From Limnohabitans lacus (lineage in GTDB: Bacteria; Pseudomonadota; Gammaproteobacteria; Burkholderiales; Burkholderiaceae_C), in contig NZ_JASGBH010000001.1 in NCBI RefSeq assembly GCF_030053395.1, positions 62,001 to 126,000 on the forward strand: DNA of 64,000 nucleotides, in the 5' to 3' direction. The position numbers and the translations under genes are program-made. Numbering within the stretch: the first letter of the stretch is position 1; each line of letters starts with the position of its first letter. The notes below the pieces were generated by a model. The model was not told the DNA's origin. It searched no databases and saw nothing but the letters and a program-made list of their open reading frames with translations. This document shows, piece by piece, positions 8,833 to 19,444 of the stretch.

Positions 8833-9937
8833 TCAGAGGCCTTGTTTGAGCGAGGCTTCGATGAACGCATCGAGGTCGCCATCGAGCACTTTTTGGGTGG
8901 CCGAGATTTCGACGTTGGTGCGCAAGTCCTTGATGCGGCTGTTGTCCAGCACATAGCTGCGGATCTGGTGACCCCAGCCCACATCGGTCTTGGTGTCTTC
9001 GAGCTTTTGCTGCTCTTCCATGCGCTTGCGCATTTCGTAGTCGTACAGGCGCGAGCGCAGGCGTTGCCAAGCCACATCGCGGTTGCTGTGTTGGCTGCGG
9101 CCGTCTTGGCACTGCACCACGATGCCCGTGGGGATGTGGGTCAGGCGCACGGCCGAGTCGGTCTTGTTGATGTGCTGACCGCCCGCACCGCTGGCGCGGT
9201 AGGTGTCGGTGCGCACGTCAGACGGGTTGATGTTGATCTCGATCGAGTCGTCGATCTCGGGGTACACAAACAGCGAAGCGAACGAGGTGTGGCGGCCACC
9301 CGACGAGTCGAACGGGCTTTTGCGCACCAGGCGGTGCACGCCGGTTTCGGTGCGCAGCAGGCCGTAGGCGTATTCGCCTTCGATCTTGATGGTCGCGCTC
9401 TTGATGCCAGCGGTGTCGCCACCGGTTTCTTCTTCCACCGTGGCTTTGAAGCCTTTGCGTTCGGCGTACTTGAGGTACTGGCGCAGCAGCATGCTGGCCC
9501 AGTCGCAGGCCTCGGTGCCACCGGCACCGGCTTGGATGTCGACAAAGCAGTTGAGAGGGTCCGCCTCGTGGCGGAACATGCGGCGAAATTCCAGATCTTC
9601 GACCAGTTGGGTCAGCTTGGCGCCTTCGGCTTCGATGGTTTGCAGGCCTGCCTCGTCGCCTTCTTCCTTGCTCATCTCGAAGAGCTCAAGGTTGTCGGCC
9701 AACTCGCTGGTCAGGTTGGTGATGGTCACCACCACGCCGTCGAGGGCTTTTTTCTCTTTGCCCAGTTCTTGGGCTTTCTTGGGGTCGTTCCAGACCGCCG
9801 GATCTTCGAGCGATGCGTTGACGGTTCTCAGCCGTTCAGATTTGGCATCGTAGTCAAAGATACCCCCGAAGTTCGTTCGTACGGGCCGACAGGTCTGCCA
9901 GCGTTGCGCCGATTTGGTTGATGTGTTCTGCGTCCAT
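8833..9937 (-). CDS. prfB: Peptide chain release factor 2 (programmed +1 frameshift)
   Basis: RF2 is encoded in two overlapping frames. The first gives 27 residues from ATG at 9937, ending LRGYL at an in-frame TGA (9854-9856). A +1 shift after CTT continues in the second frame (DYDAKSERL...) to the stop at 8833, giving 367 residues. The class I factor signatures are present: SPF ([10 protein letters not shown]) for UGA/UAA recognition and GGQ ([10 protein letters not shown]) for peptidyl-tRNA hydrolysis. Reading only the second frame produces a false N-terminus. The arrangement lets RF2 level control its own synthesis. It is first in prfB-pepN-fbp; no strong ribosome binding site precedes the ATG. 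Confidence 0.97.
9853..9871 (-). promoter_or_regulatory. prfB recoding site (SD-like CGGGGG, CTT TGA C)
   Basis: On the minus strand the codons read CTT CGG GGG TAT CTT TGA C. The internal Shine-Dalgarno-like GGGGG, the slippery CTT and the UGA followed by C are the known elements of RF2 frameshifting. Confidence 0.96.
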
Positions 9938-10006
9938 GAGAAAAGTCCGGTTCGGTAAACCGGGCATTTTCTCACGACTTGGGCCTGTGGCCGACCCGCT
10001 CAGGGC

Positions 10007-10537
10007 TTAAAACTGCCGCCCGTACGAGAACATCAGGCCAGCTGTGCCCAGCAATTTGACCTGCAGCGAGTCGTGCTCGTTGAGGCGGTAGCCCAGGGAG
10101 GGAATGACGGCTGGCGAGAAACCGTTGTGGTTCAGAGGGACCTTGTTCTCGTATTTGCCGACGTAGCCGTACAAGATGCCTGCGGTGACTTTGACAAACA
10201 AGTTGGGCATGCCCAGCAGGTTGTTGAACTGTTGACCGGCGTACACATAGGTCGAGGGTTGGCCAAAAGAGTTGCTGAACAAGGCCACGCCGCAAAAGCG
10301 GTTGCCGGGCAGTTGTTCGTCCAAAGCGACCAGCACCACCGGTTTGTGCTCGTCGCTTTTGCTCCAGTGGTGGGTGTAAGGCGAGAACACGAACTCACCG
10401 CGGTGCGAAGGCTCGGGCGCGCCATCCACAGCCAAAAACGATGGGCAGTAACGCTCGGATGATTCAGCCAGGGCAGGGGCGCTGGCCATCAGTCCGGTGA
10501 TGGCCGTGCTGAGCAAGGCAAGGGTGAAGTGACGCAC
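10007..10537 (-). CDS. Outer-membrane beta-barrel-like protein, PagP-like
   Basis: A 176-residue exported protein: signal peptide of about 24 residues (ending SAPALA), then an aromatic, glycine-rich sequence with alternating hydrophobic stretches and a C-terminal phenylalanine (FSYGRQF), typical of small outer-membrane barrels. The segment around FVFSPYTHHWS and the order of strands recall lipid A palmitoyltransferase PagP, whose catalytic His is near the N-terminus, but the match is only at pattern level. Related proteins are often annotated vaguely. It lies 62 bases downstream of the alpha/beta hydrolase on the same strand, so possibly co-transcribed. Confidence 0.5.
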   Translation of the reverse strand: MRHFTLALLSTAITGLMASAPALAESSERYCPSFLAVDGAPEPSHRGEFVFSPYTHHWSKSDEHKPVVLVALDEQLPGNRFCGVALFSNSFGQPSTYVYAGQQFNNLLGMPNLFVKVTAGILYGYVGKYENKVPLNHNGFSPAVIPSLGYRLNEHDSLQVKLLGTAGLMFSYGRQF

Positions 10538-10599
10538 GAGGAATCCCTGAAATTTGGTATTGGCCAGCGATTTTAGAGGCCTTGTGTGAACGTTTGACT

Positions 10600-11514
10600 T
10601 CAGGCCAAGAAGTCTTCGAGCAGGCGGGCCAGTTGCTCGGGCTGGTCGTGCTGCAGCATGTGGCCGGCGTTGTCGATACGCGCGATCTGTACCTGGGGAA
10701 CGGATAGGAGCCGCTCATGGTACTGGTCCAGGGTGTACTTGCCTTTCCACCAGACGCCCAGCGAGTCGTCGGTGGCTTCGACCGCCAGCACCGGGCAGGT
10801 GATGCGGGCATAGGTGGCCAGGGTCTCTTCGGCGCGGTAGAGGTAGGGGTTGATCACTTTGTGAGCGGCGTCCCCCAGGATGCGCCATTGGCCATTGGCA
10901 TCGGGCTTGGCCCAATGTTGGGCCAGCCAGTCGGCCTTGTCTTGTGAGAGGCGCTGGTTGGTTTTCATCAGGCGGGCGGCCACGCCCTCAGCACTGGCGT
11001 AGGTCTTGAGGTCGTTGTCGCCTTGGCGGGTGGCTTTGATCTCATCCAGCCACTGGGCCATGCGGCCAGGCGCTTGGGCCGGCCGGGTGTCGGGCATGCC
11101 AAAGCCTTCGAGGTTGACCAAGCGGCGAATGCGCTCAGGGCGTGCCCCTGCGTACATCATCACCACGTTGCCGCCCATGCTGTGGCCCACCAAGTCGATG
11201 GTTTGGCCGGGGTAGAGCTTGTCCAGCAAGGCGTCCAGATCGGCCAGGTAGTCGGGGAACCAGTAGCTGTCGGTGGCCGGTGCTTCTGTCAGGCCGTAGC
11301 CGCGCCAGTCGAAGGCGATGATGGAGCGCTGCTGCACAAAGGCCTCAGACAGGGCGTCAACCATGAACTGGTAAGAGGCGGCCACATCCATCCAGCCGTG
11401 GGCCAGCACGATGGGGGTGGTGCCGGGCGTGGGCTTGCCCCACTGTCGCACGTGGTACTGGCAGCCGCGCAGCGGCACCCAAGAGCTGGAGGATGGACGT
11501 AAAACTTGGTACAT
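10600..11514 (-). CDS. Alpha/beta hydrolase
   Basis: A protein of about 304 residues with the alpha/beta hydrolase fold. The oxyanion region is LAHGWMDVAAS, the nucleophile elbow GHSMGGN supplies the serine, the acid is probably in ATDDSLGVW and the histidine in NAGHMLQHDQ near the C-terminus. FDWRGYGLTEAP is the usual strand-4 loop. The substrate cannot be inferred. Starts at 11541, 11526 and 11514 are possible and none has a good ribosome binding site; 11514 is preferred because it avoids overlap with the divergent acyl-CoA synthetase start at 11540. Confidence 0.8.
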   Translation of the reverse strand: MYQVLRPSSSSWVPLRGCQYHVRQWGKPTPGTTPIVLAHGWMDVAASYQFMVDALSEAFVQQRSIIAFDWRGYGLTEAPATDSYWFPDYLADLDALLDKLYPGQTIDLVGHSMGGNVVMMYAGARPERIRRLVNLEGFGMPDTRPAQAPGRMAQWLDEIKATRQGDNDLKTYASAEGVAARLMKTNQRLSQDKADWLAQHWAKPDANGQWRILGDAAHKVINPYLYRAEETLATYARITCPVLAVEATDDSLGVWWKGKYTLDQYHERLLSVPQVQIARIDNAGHMLQHDQPEQLARLLEDFLA

Positions 11515-11539
11515 ACTTTCGATCATAAGGAGACCAGCC

Positions 11540-13312
11540 ATGACACGCAGTCACACCGATGACCGCCGCACCGCAGCAGCACAGGACCGCTACCAGGCCA
11601 TTCACCAAGGTTTTGGCTGGAAGGTGCCCAAGCGCTTCAACATGGCCCACGCTTGTTGCGGCCAATGGGCCGCCCAAACTGCCACCGCACGGCGCGTGGC
11701 GATCCGTGAACACGTGGCGGGGCAGGGCCTGGGCCGCCGCTTCACCTTTGCCCAATTGCAAAGCGCGGCCAACCGATTGAGCCAAGTGCTGCGTGCGCAA
11801 GGTGTGCGGCGCGGTGACCGTGTGGCGATTGTCATGCCGCAGCGTTTTGAAACCGCCGTGGCCTACATGGCGGTCTTGCAAATGGGCGCTGTGGCCATGC
11901 CGCTGTCGATGCTGTTTGGGCCTGAGGCCTTGTCTTTTCGCATCAACGACAGCCAGGCCCGCGTGGCGGTGTGCGATGAATCCACGGCTGACGCCCTGAA
12001 GCAGGCGCGCCCAGACTGCCCCGGCTTGCAGTGCCTGATCGGCGTGGGCGCTGCGGGTGAAGTGGCCGATTTGGATTACGCCAAGGCGTGCGCTGCCCAA
12101 GCGGCCACGTTCAAGCCGGTGTCCACTTTGGCCGATGAGCCTGCCGTGCTGATTTACACCAGTGGCACCACCGGCAACCCCAAGGGGGCGCTGATCCCCC
12201 ACCGCGCCTTGATCGGCAACCTGACGGGTTTTGTGTGCAGCCAAAACTGGTTTGGCTTTGACCCCGACCGGCCCGGCAGCCAGACCCAGGCGGTGTTTTG
12301 GTCGCCTGCCGATTGGGCCTGGACGGGCGGGTTGATGGACGCTTTGTTGCCCAGCCTGTACTTTGGCCGACCCATCGTGGCGTTCAATGGACGCTTTTCG
12401 CCCGAGGCGGCGTTTGAGATTTTGCAAAGCCACGGCGTGACGCACACGTTTTTGTTCCCCACCGCGCTCAAGGCCATGATGAAAGCCGTGCCCGATGCGA
12501 AGGCACGTTACCGGCTCAAGCTGCAAGCCATCATGAGCGCGGGCGAGGCCGTGGGGGACGCGGTGTTTGGCTACTGCCAAGCGCAATTGGGCGTCACGGT
12601 CAACGAGATGTTTGGCCAGACCGAGATCAATTACGTGGTGGGCAACTGCGCCCGCTTGTGGCCCGCGCGGGCCGGCAGCATGGGCAAGGGGTATCCGGGT
12701 CACCAGGTCGCTGTCATTGATGAGGCTGGCCAGTTGTGCCCCGCAGGCACGCCGGGCGAGGTGGCGGTCAACCGCTTGGATGTGCATGGACAACCCGATC
12801 CGGTGTTCTTTTTGGGTTACTGGAACAACGACAAAGCCACCACCGCCAAATACACGGGCGACTGGTGCCGCACCGGCGACATGGCCGTGGCCGACGAGGA
12901 CGGCTACCTTTGGTACCAAGGCCGCACCGACGACATGTTCAAGGCGGCGGGTTACCGCATTGGGCCGGGCGAGATTGAAAACTGCCTGGTCAAACACGTC
13001 GCCGTGGCCAATGCCGCCGTGGTGCCCAAGCCCGACGCGGAACGGGGTGCGGTGGTCAAGGCCTTTGTGGTGATGTCGCCCGATTGCCTGGCCCAAAGGC
13101 CTACAGGTGCTGGGCAAGCGGCTTTCGATGACGCGGTGCGTGCCCAGTTGCAAGCCCATGTGCGCGGGCTCTTGGCCCCGTACGAATACCCCAAAGAGAT
13201 CGAGTTCATCGACCAGCTGCCCATGACCACCACTGGCAAGGTCCAGCGGCGCGTGCTGCGCCTGCAAGAGGAGGCCAAAGCCTTGGCGACAAAACCAGGC
13301 GCAGCTGCGTGA
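11540..13312 (+). CDS. Acyl-CoA synthetase (AMP-forming)
   Basis: A 590-residue member of the ANL adenylate-forming family. The P-loop-like motif YTSGTTGNPKGA begins near residue 206, EMFGQTE-type A5 and the hinge/lysine region (TTTGKVQRRVLR near the end) are present, so it should activate a carboxylate with ATP and load it on CoA. The acetyl/medium-chain-like C-terminal half (EINYVVGNCARLWPARAGSMG) suggests a short or medium acyl substrate. AAGGAG lies 7 bases before the ATG at 11540; an in-frame extension upstream has no support. It is divergent from the hydrolase with only 25 bases between starts. Confidence 0.87.
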   Translation: MTRSHTDDRRTAAAQDRYQAIHQGFGWKVPKRFNMAHACCGQWAAQTATARRVAIREHVAGQGLGRRFTFAQLQSAANRLSQVLRAQGVRRGDRVAIVMPQRFETAVAYMAVLQMGAVAMPLSMLFGPEALSFRINDSQARVAVCDESTADALKQARPDCPGLQCLIGVGAAGEVADLDYAKACAAQAATFKPVSTLADEPAVLIYTSGTTGNPKGALIPHRALIGNLTGFVCSQNWFGFDPDRPGSQTQAVFWSPADWAWTGGLMDALLPSLYFGRPIVAFNGRFSPEAAFEILQSHGVTHTFLFPTALKAMMKAVPDAKARYRLKLQAIMSAGEAVGDAVFGYCQAQLGVTVNEMFGQTEINYVVGNCARLWPARAGSMGKGYPGHQVAVIDEAGQLCPAGTPGEVAVNRLDVHGQPDPVFFLGYWNNDKATTAKYTGDWCRTGDMAVADEDGYLWYQGRTDDMFKAAGYRIGPGEIENCLVKHVAVANAAVVPKPDAERGAVVKAFVVMSPDCLAQRPTGAGQAAFDDAVRAQLQAHVRGLLAPYEYPKEIEFIDQLPMTTTGKVQRRVLRLQEEAKALATKPGAAA

Positions 13313-13375
13313 CAAAATAAGCCCCAACCGGACAAGCACCTTGTCCAATCCATGCCATCACCGACAGGAATCACC

Positions 13376-14437
13376 ATGAAACGCGTTCAACTGGGTCAAT
13401 CCGACCTGCAAGTGACCCCCATTTGCCTGGGCACCATGACTTTTGGCCAGCAAGTGAATGAAGCCGATTCGCATGCCATCCTGGACCGATCGCTCGAAGC
13501 AGGCATCAACTTCATCGATACCGCCGAAATGTATGCCGTCCCGGCCTCGGCCGACACATGTGGGGCAACTGAAACCTACATCGGCAACTGGTTCGCCAAA
13601 AACCCTGGCGCTCGCCAGAAGCTGGTGCTGGCCACCAAAGTGGCGGGCCCTTCGCGCGGCATGCCCTGGATCCGCGAAGGCACGGGCATGACGGGCCAAG
13701 ACATCCTGAACTCGTGCGACGCCAGCTTGCGCCGTCTGCAGACCGATGTGATCGATCTGTACCAAATTCACTGGCCTGAGCGCCACGTGCCGGCTTTCGG
13801 CATCACCTATTTCGATCCGGCCAAAGACAAGTCGATCACGTCCATCCACGAGCAACTCGAAGTGCTGTCCAAACTGGTCAAGGCGGGCAAGGTGCGTTAC
13901 ATCGGCCTGTCGAATGAAACGCCTTACGGCGTGCACGAATTTGTGCGCCTGGCCGAGCAGCATGGCCTGCCGCGCGTGGCCACGGTGCAAAACCCCTATT
14001 GCCTCGTCAGCCGCACCTATGACAACGGTCTGGACGAAACATGCTATCGCCTGAATGTGTCGATGTTGGCTTATTCGCCTTTGGGTTTTGGCTTGCTCAC
14101 CGGCAAGTACGACAACGACGACCTGAAAGGCCCGCTGGTGCCCGATGGCGGCCGCATTGCGCGTTATGACTCCATGCGCAAGCAGCGCTGGGGCCGTCCG
14201 GAAGCTTTGGTGGCCGCACGCCGCTACAACCAGTTGGCCCGCGACAACGGCATGACGCCGACCCAGATGGCGCTGGCGTTTTGCTACCACCGCTGGAGCG
14301 TGGCCAGCACCATCATCGGTGTGACTTCGCTGGCCCAACTGAGCGAAGATCTGGCCGCCTGGAGCACACAGCTCTCGCCCGAGGTGCTCAAGGCCATTGA
14401 CGACATCCGCTGGGAAATGCGCGACCCGGCTTTGTGA
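13376..14437 (+). CDS. tas: Aldo/keto reductase, Tas-like
   Basis: A 353-residue NADP-dependent oxidoreductase. The TIM-barrel signatures are clear: CLGTMTFGQQVNEADSHAIL, the catalytic tyrosine context FIDTAEMYAVP, KVAGPSRG with the catalytic lysine, DLYQIHWPERHVP, and YIGLSNETPYGV. The long insert after HWPERH and the order of motifs resemble E. coli Tas. Physiological substrate is unknown. The ATG at 13376 has AGGA upstream; a start eight codons earlier is possible but lacks one. Its stop overlaps a GTG that could start the next gene. Confidence 0.88.
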   Translation: MKRVQLGQSDLQVTPICLGTMTFGQQVNEADSHAILDRSLEAGINFIDTAEMYAVPASADTCGATETYIGNWFAKNPGARQKLVLATKVAGPSRGMPWIREGTGMTGQDILNSCDASLRRLQTDVIDLYQIHWPERHVPAFGITYFDPAKDKSITSIHEQLEVLSKLVKAGKVRYIGLSNETPYGVHEFVRLAEQHGLPRVATVQNPYCLVSRTYDNGLDETCYRLNVSMLAYSPLGFGLLTGKYDNDDLKGPLVPDGGRIARYDSMRKQRWGRPEALVAARRYNQLARDNGMTPTQMALAFCYHRWSVASTIIGVTSLAQLSEDLAAWSTQLSPEVLKAIDDIRWEMRDPAL

Positions 14438-14445
14438 TCGGACGC

Positions 14446-14937
14446 ATGGCCAAGAAAGACAAAGTCAGCGAAACCCCGGCCACAGCGCTCTTGCGACAGC
14501 ACGGGGTGGATTTCTCCGAGCACCCTTACGAATACCTGGAGCACGGCGGGGCCCAGCACAGCGCGCAGGTGCTGGGCATGGACCCGTTCAGCGTAGTCAA
14601 AACCTTGATCATGCAAGACCAGGACGCCAAGCCGCTGGTGGTGCTGATGCACGGCAACCGCAAGGTGTCCACCAAAAATCTGGCGCGGCAAGTGGGGCTC
14701 AAATCGATTGAGCCGTGCGCCCCCGAGGTGGCCAACCGCCACAGCGGTTACCTGGTGGGCGGCACCTCCCCCTTTGCCACGCGGCGGGCCATGCCGGTGT
14801 TCATCGAAGAAACCATCCTCACTTTGCCACGCATTTGCATCAATGGCGGCAGGCGTGGCTATCTGGTGGGCATCGACCCGCAAGTGTGTTTGCAGTTGCT
14901 GAGTGCCAAGCCGGTGAACTGCGCACTGGCAGAATGA
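14446..14937 (+). CDS. ybaK: YbaK/EbsC family Cys-tRNA(Pro) deacylase
   Basis: A 163-residue YbaK-family protein that hydrolyses mischarged Cys-tRNA(Pro) in trans, correcting an error of prolyl-tRNA synthetase. Visible features are the N-terminal [20 protein letters not shown], the conserved lysine in VVKTLIMQ, and the [10 protein letters not shown] loop that shapes the active site in this family. The ATG at 14446 lies 8 bases after the reductase stop; a GTG overlapping that stop (14434) is an alternative. It is followed by plsY on the same strand, so a three-gene unit is likely. Confidence 0.9.
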   Translation: MAKKDKVSETPATALLRQHGVDFSEHPYEYLEHGGAQHSAQVLGMDPFSVVKTLIMQDQDAKPLVVLMHGNRKVSTKNLARQVGLKSIEPCAPEVANRHSGYLVGGTSPFATRRAMPVFIEETILTLPRICINGGRRGYLVGIDPQVCLQLLSAKPVNCALAE

Positions 14938-14965
14938 CGCCAATTTAAAGACAAGGGAGATCTCG

Positions 14966-15595
14966 ATGGCATGGTTGATTCAAGTGGGCGCGGTGCTGGC
15001 CGCCTATCTGGTGGGGTCGCTCAGTTTTGCGGTCATCGTGAGCCAGCTCATGGGCCTGAACGACCCGCGCAGCTATGGCAGCAAAAACCCCGGTGCCACC
15101 AATGTGCTGCGCTCGGGCAGCAAAAAAGCGGCCATCCTGACCTTGCTGCTGGATGCCGTCAAAGGCTGGTTGCCTGTGGCGTTGATCTTGACCTTTGGCG
15201 AGCCCTATGGCCTGGGCACGGGCGTGGCCGCAGTGGCGGGCTTGGCGGCTTTTCTGGGGCACCTGTACCCGGTGTTCTTTGGCTTCAAAGGCGGCAAGGG
15301 CGTGGCCACAGCGGTGGGGGTGTTGGTGGGCGTGAACGGTCTGCTGGCGCTGGCCACCTTGGGCACCTTTGCCATCGTGGTGTATTTCAGCCGTTATGTG
15401 TCGCTGGCGTCCATGGTGGCCGCGGTCTTTGCGCCGGTGTTTTACCTGTTCGGTGACGGCGTGGCTTGGCAGGCCGTTGGGGCCGAGGTGCTGTGCTTGG
15501 CTGTCATGGCGCTGCTCTTGGTTTGGCGTCACCGCGAAAACATCAACCGCCTGCTGGCGGGCACCGAATCCAAATTGGGCGCAAAAAAAGCCTGA
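14966..15595 (+). CDS. plsY: Glycerol-3-phosphate acyltransferase PlsY
   Basis: A 209-residue inner-membrane enzyme transferring an acyl group from acyl-phosphate to glycerol-3-phosphate, the first step of phospholipid synthesis. The three cytoplasmic motifs are present: [29 protein letters not shown] and [13 protein letters not shown], between about five membrane segments. Length fits the family. GGGAG precedes the ATG. A hairpin with arms AAGGGCAG and CTGCCCTT (15610-15639) follows its stop and may end the transcript, though without a T tract. Confidence 0.95.
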   Translation: MAWLIQVGAVLAAYLVGSLSFAVIVSQLMGLNDPRSYGSKNPGATNVLRSGSKKAAILTLLLDAVKGWLPVALILTFGEPYGLGTGVAAVAGLAAFLGHLYPVFFGFKGGKGVATAVGVLVGVNGLLALATLGTFAIVVYFSRYVSLASMVAAVFAPVFYLFGDGVAWQAVGAEVLCLAVMALLLVWRHRENINRLLAGTESKLGAKKA

Positions 15596-15672
15596 CGCAT
15601 CAGGCTGCAAAGGGCAGCGCTCTGTAGGCGCCTGCCCTTCAAGCGATCGCTCGTGGATCGCTGTTGATCAAA

Positions 15673-15696
15673 TCGCCAGCAGGGCTGGCTCCCACA
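15673..15696 (+). repeat. REP-like palindromic unit, single copy
   Basis: This 24-base unit, built around CAGCAGGGCTGGCTCC, is identical to 62446-62469, where it occurs with an inverted partner. The rest of the plsY-yajQ gap (15596-15749) holds a hairpin at 15610-15639 and nothing else recognisable. It resembles the REP elements of other proteobacteria in size and in ending with a conserved CCCACA tail. Confidence 0.7.
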
Positions 15697-15749
15697 TCGG
15701 CAGCCTGAGCGGATGGCCCAGTGGGAACTTGCCCTGCAAGCGATTGAAC

Positions 15750-16235
15750 TCAGTCGCGGAAGTTGTCGAACGACAGGGGCAACTCGGTCATGTCTTTGCG
15801 CAGCAGGGCCATGGCGGCTTGCAGGTCGTCGCGCTTGGCACCTGTGACGCGCACGGCATCGCCCTGGATGGACGCTTGCACCTTGATCTTGCTTTCCTTG
15901 ATCAGCTTGGTGATCTTTTTGGCGTCTTCGGTCTCGATGCCATTTTTCACTTTGATCACTTGCTTGACCTTGTCGCCGCCGATTTTTTCGACCTTGCCGA
16001 TGTCCAGAAAGCGCACGTCCACATTGCGTTTGGTGAGTTTGTTGCGCAGGATGTCTTCGACCTGCGTGAGCTGAAAGTCGGCATCGCCGTACAGGGTGAT
16101 GTCTTTGTCCTTGAGTTCAATGGCAGCCGATGTGCCTTTGAAATCAAAACGGGTGCCGATTTCTTTGGCGGAAGTGTCAACGGCGTTGCGCACTTCGACC
16201 ATATTGGGTTCGCAAACGGTATCAAACGAGGGCAT
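15750..16235 (-). CDS. yajQ: YajQ family nucleotide-binding protein
   Basis: A 161-residue protein of two similar alpha/beta domains (residues 1-90 and 95-161). The N-terminal [20 protein letters not shown] and RFDFKGTSA are diagnostic for YajQ. Family members bind nucleotides, and in Xanthomonas a homologue binds cyclic di-GMP and acts on transcription; that role is not shown for this one. The ATG at 16235 is the family start, although the frame stays open much further. It is divergent from murB with 40 bases between the two starts. Confidence 0.93.
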   Translation of the reverse strand: MPSFDTVCEPNMVEVRNAVDTSAKEIGTRFDFKGTSAAIELKDKDITLYGDADFQLTQVEDILRNKLTKRNVDVRFLDIGKVEKIGGDKVKQVIKVKNGIETEDAKKITKLIKESKIKVQASIQGDAVRVTGAKRDDLQAAMALLRKDMTELPLSFDNFRD

Positions 16236-16275
16236 GGCTGAAAAATTCAAAGGTTGAGAATGCGACAATTCTCCC

Positions 16276-17328
16276 ATGAACTTGGAGAAAAACGTCCCCC
16301 TGCAGCCGTACAACACCTTCGGCATCGCCGCCAAGGCGCACGCTTTGGTGCGCGTGCGCTCAGAGGACGATTTGCGCGCCGTGCTGGCCGACCCTGCGCT
16401 GGCCACCTTGCCCCGGCAGGTGCTGGGCGGTGGCAGCAACATCGTGCTGACCGGCGATGTGAAGGCTCTTGTGCTCAAAGTGGAAGTGCCCGGCCTGCGA
16501 CTGGCCAGTGAAACCGACAAGCACTGGATCATCGAAGCCGGTGCGGGCGTGGGCTGGCACGAGCTGGTCGCCTGGACCTTGGACCACGGGTATCCGGGCC
16601 TTGAAAACATGGCGCTCATCCCCGGCACCGTGGGCGCATCGCCCGTGCAAAACATCGGCGCCTATGGCGTGGAGTTGCAAGACCGCTTTGATTCGCTTGA
16701 CGCCATGGACATGCTGACCGGCGAGTTGTTCAGTTTGAATGCGGCGCAGTGCGGCTTCAGTTACCGCGACTCGGTGTTCAAACACGCCTCTGGCGGGCCT
16801 GACGGCTTGGGCCTGGCAGGCCGTGCCATCATTTTGCGGGTGCGCTTTGCGCTGCCCAAGCGTTGGAAACCCGAGCTGGGTTACCTGGATTTGGAGCGCA
16901 AGATGGCCGAAACCGGCATCCACAGCCCCGATGCCCGGCAGATTTTTGACTGGGTGGTGGCGATCCGCCGCGCCAAACTGCCCGACCCGGCCATGATTGG
17001 CAATGCGGGCAGTTTCTTCAAGAACCCGAGCGTGACGCCCGAACAATGCGCCGACATCATCGCCCGCGAACCCAAGGTGGTGCATTACCCCATGCCCGAC
17101 GGCTCCATCAAGCTGGCCGCGGGCTGGCTGATCGACGCCTGCGGCTGGAAGGGCAAGACCGTGGGGCACGCAGGGGTCTACGAAAAGCAGGCCCTGGTGC
17201 TGGTCAATCGAGGTGGGAGAGAGAACCCCTGCACTGGGGGCGAGGTGATGACCTTGGCCAAGGCGATTCAGACCAGCGTGTACGAGCGGTTTGGGATTCG
17301 GTTGGAGCCGGAACCTGTGGTGATTTGA
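16276..17328 (+). CDS. murB: UDP-N-acetylenolpyruvoylglucosamine reductase MurB
   Basis: A 350-residue FAD enzyme of peptidoglycan precursor synthesis, reducing UDP-GlcNAc-enolpyruvate to UDP-MurNAc. FAD-binding is seen in [21 protein letters not shown] and [18 protein letters not shown]; the catalytic serine lies in [10 protein letters not shown] and the C-terminal glutamate in LEPEPVVI. Length and motifs fit type I MurB (E. coli-like). It starts 40 bases from the divergent yajQ. Downstream lie two conserved-loop hairpins. Confidence 0.95.
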   Translation: MNLEKNVPLQPYNTFGIAAKAHALVRVRSEDDLRAVLADPALATLPRQVLGGGSNIVLTGDVKALVLKVEVPGLRLASETDKHWIIEAGAGVGWHELVAWTLDHGYPGLENMALIPGTVGASPVQNIGAYGVELQDRFDSLDAMDMLTGELFSLNAAQCGFSYRDSVFKHASGGPDGLGLAGRAIILRVRFALPKRWKPELGYLDLERKMAETGIHSPDARQIFDWVVAIRRAKLPDPAMIGNAGSFFKNPSVTPEQCADIIAREPKVVHYPMPDGSIKLAAGWLIDACGWKGKTVGHAGVYEKQALVLVNRGGRENPCTGGEVMTLAKAIQTSVYERFGIRLEPEPVVI

Positions 17329-17365
17329 GGCTTCGCTCGTTGTGGTTTGGAGCGCCTGTGTTCCG

Positions 17366-17448
17366 CCCCGGGTATTGGCCTGAGCGGTCGGCCTCATAAC
17401 TCGCTTCGCTCGCCAAATCGGCCGATCCGCTCAGGCCAATACCCGGGG
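17366..17448 (-). repeat. Conserved-loop hairpin element, copy A
   Basis: Outer arms 17366-17387 and 17427-17448 are a perfect 22-bp inverted repeat (starting CCCCGGGTATTGG). Inside, TCGGCC (17388-17393) pairs with GGCCGA (17420-17425), with one unpaired T at 17426, and encloses a 26-base loop (17394-17419). Read on the minus strand, that loop is identical to the loop of copy B at 17527-17552, while both stems are different. The rest of the murB-argG gap holds copy B and the argG terminator. Confidence 0.85.
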
Positions 17449-17508
17449 CTGCGTTGCTGGTGGGTCAAAGACTTCCCCTTTTTATGACAGAACGTAGCCT
17501 TGGTGAGA

Positions 17509-17569
17509 GTGCCTGCCGGACTCGCCGATTTGGCGAGCGAAGCGAGTTATGAGGCGAGCCGGCAGGCAC
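17509..17569 (+). repeat. Conserved-loop hairpin element, copy B
   Basis: Outer arms GTGCCTGCCGG (17509-17519) and CCGGCAGGCAC (17559-17569) pair perfectly. Inner arms CTCGCC (17521-17526) and GGCGAG (17553-17558) also pair, with one unpaired A at 17520. The 26-base loop 17527-17552 equals that of copy A in opposite orientation. Architecture (outer stem, one-base bulge, 6-bp inner stem, fixed loop) is the same in both copies. Confidence 0.85.
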
Positions 17570-17604
17570 CCGCAACAAGGCGGAAAACACCTGAAACGCA
17601 AGCA

Positions 17605-17636
17605 CAAAACAAAAAACGGCCCGAAGGCCGTTTTTC
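17605..17636 (-). terminator. Terminator of argG (works in both directions)
   Basis: ACGGCC (17616-17621), CGAA loop, GGCCGT (17626-17631), with TTTTTTG on the minus side and TTTTT on the plus side. It follows the argG stop by about 20 bases. Confidence 0.88.
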
Positions 17637-17654
17637 ATTGAAGAGACAAAAACA

Positions 17655-19335
<1,681 letters not shown>

Positions 19336-19355
19336 GGTGTGTTGGAGTGCAAATG

Positions 19356-19380
19356 CAAAAAAGGGCCTGATGCGGCCCCT
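19356..19380 (-). terminator. Terminator downstream of the glycine-zipper gene
   Basis: On the minus strand GGGCC-GCATCA-GGCCC is followed by TTTTTT. It separates the glycine-zipper gene from ppnP. A second GC hairpin lies right after the glycine-zipper stop (about 19426-19444). Confidence 0.75.
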
Positions 19381-19444
19381 GTTTGGCGGGTCAAACGATC
19401 AACCCGTGATTTTAGGTCAGATGAGGCAAGCCCCATCGGGGGGC

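Noticed and set aside
9853..9857. In-frame TGA in prfB as a pseudogene or sequencing error
   Set aside because: It is the conserved programmed frameshift with all known signals.
11357..13348. 663-codon minus-strand frame opposite the acyl-CoA synthetase
   Set aside because: Shadow of a gene with full adenylation motifs; no recognisable domain of its own.
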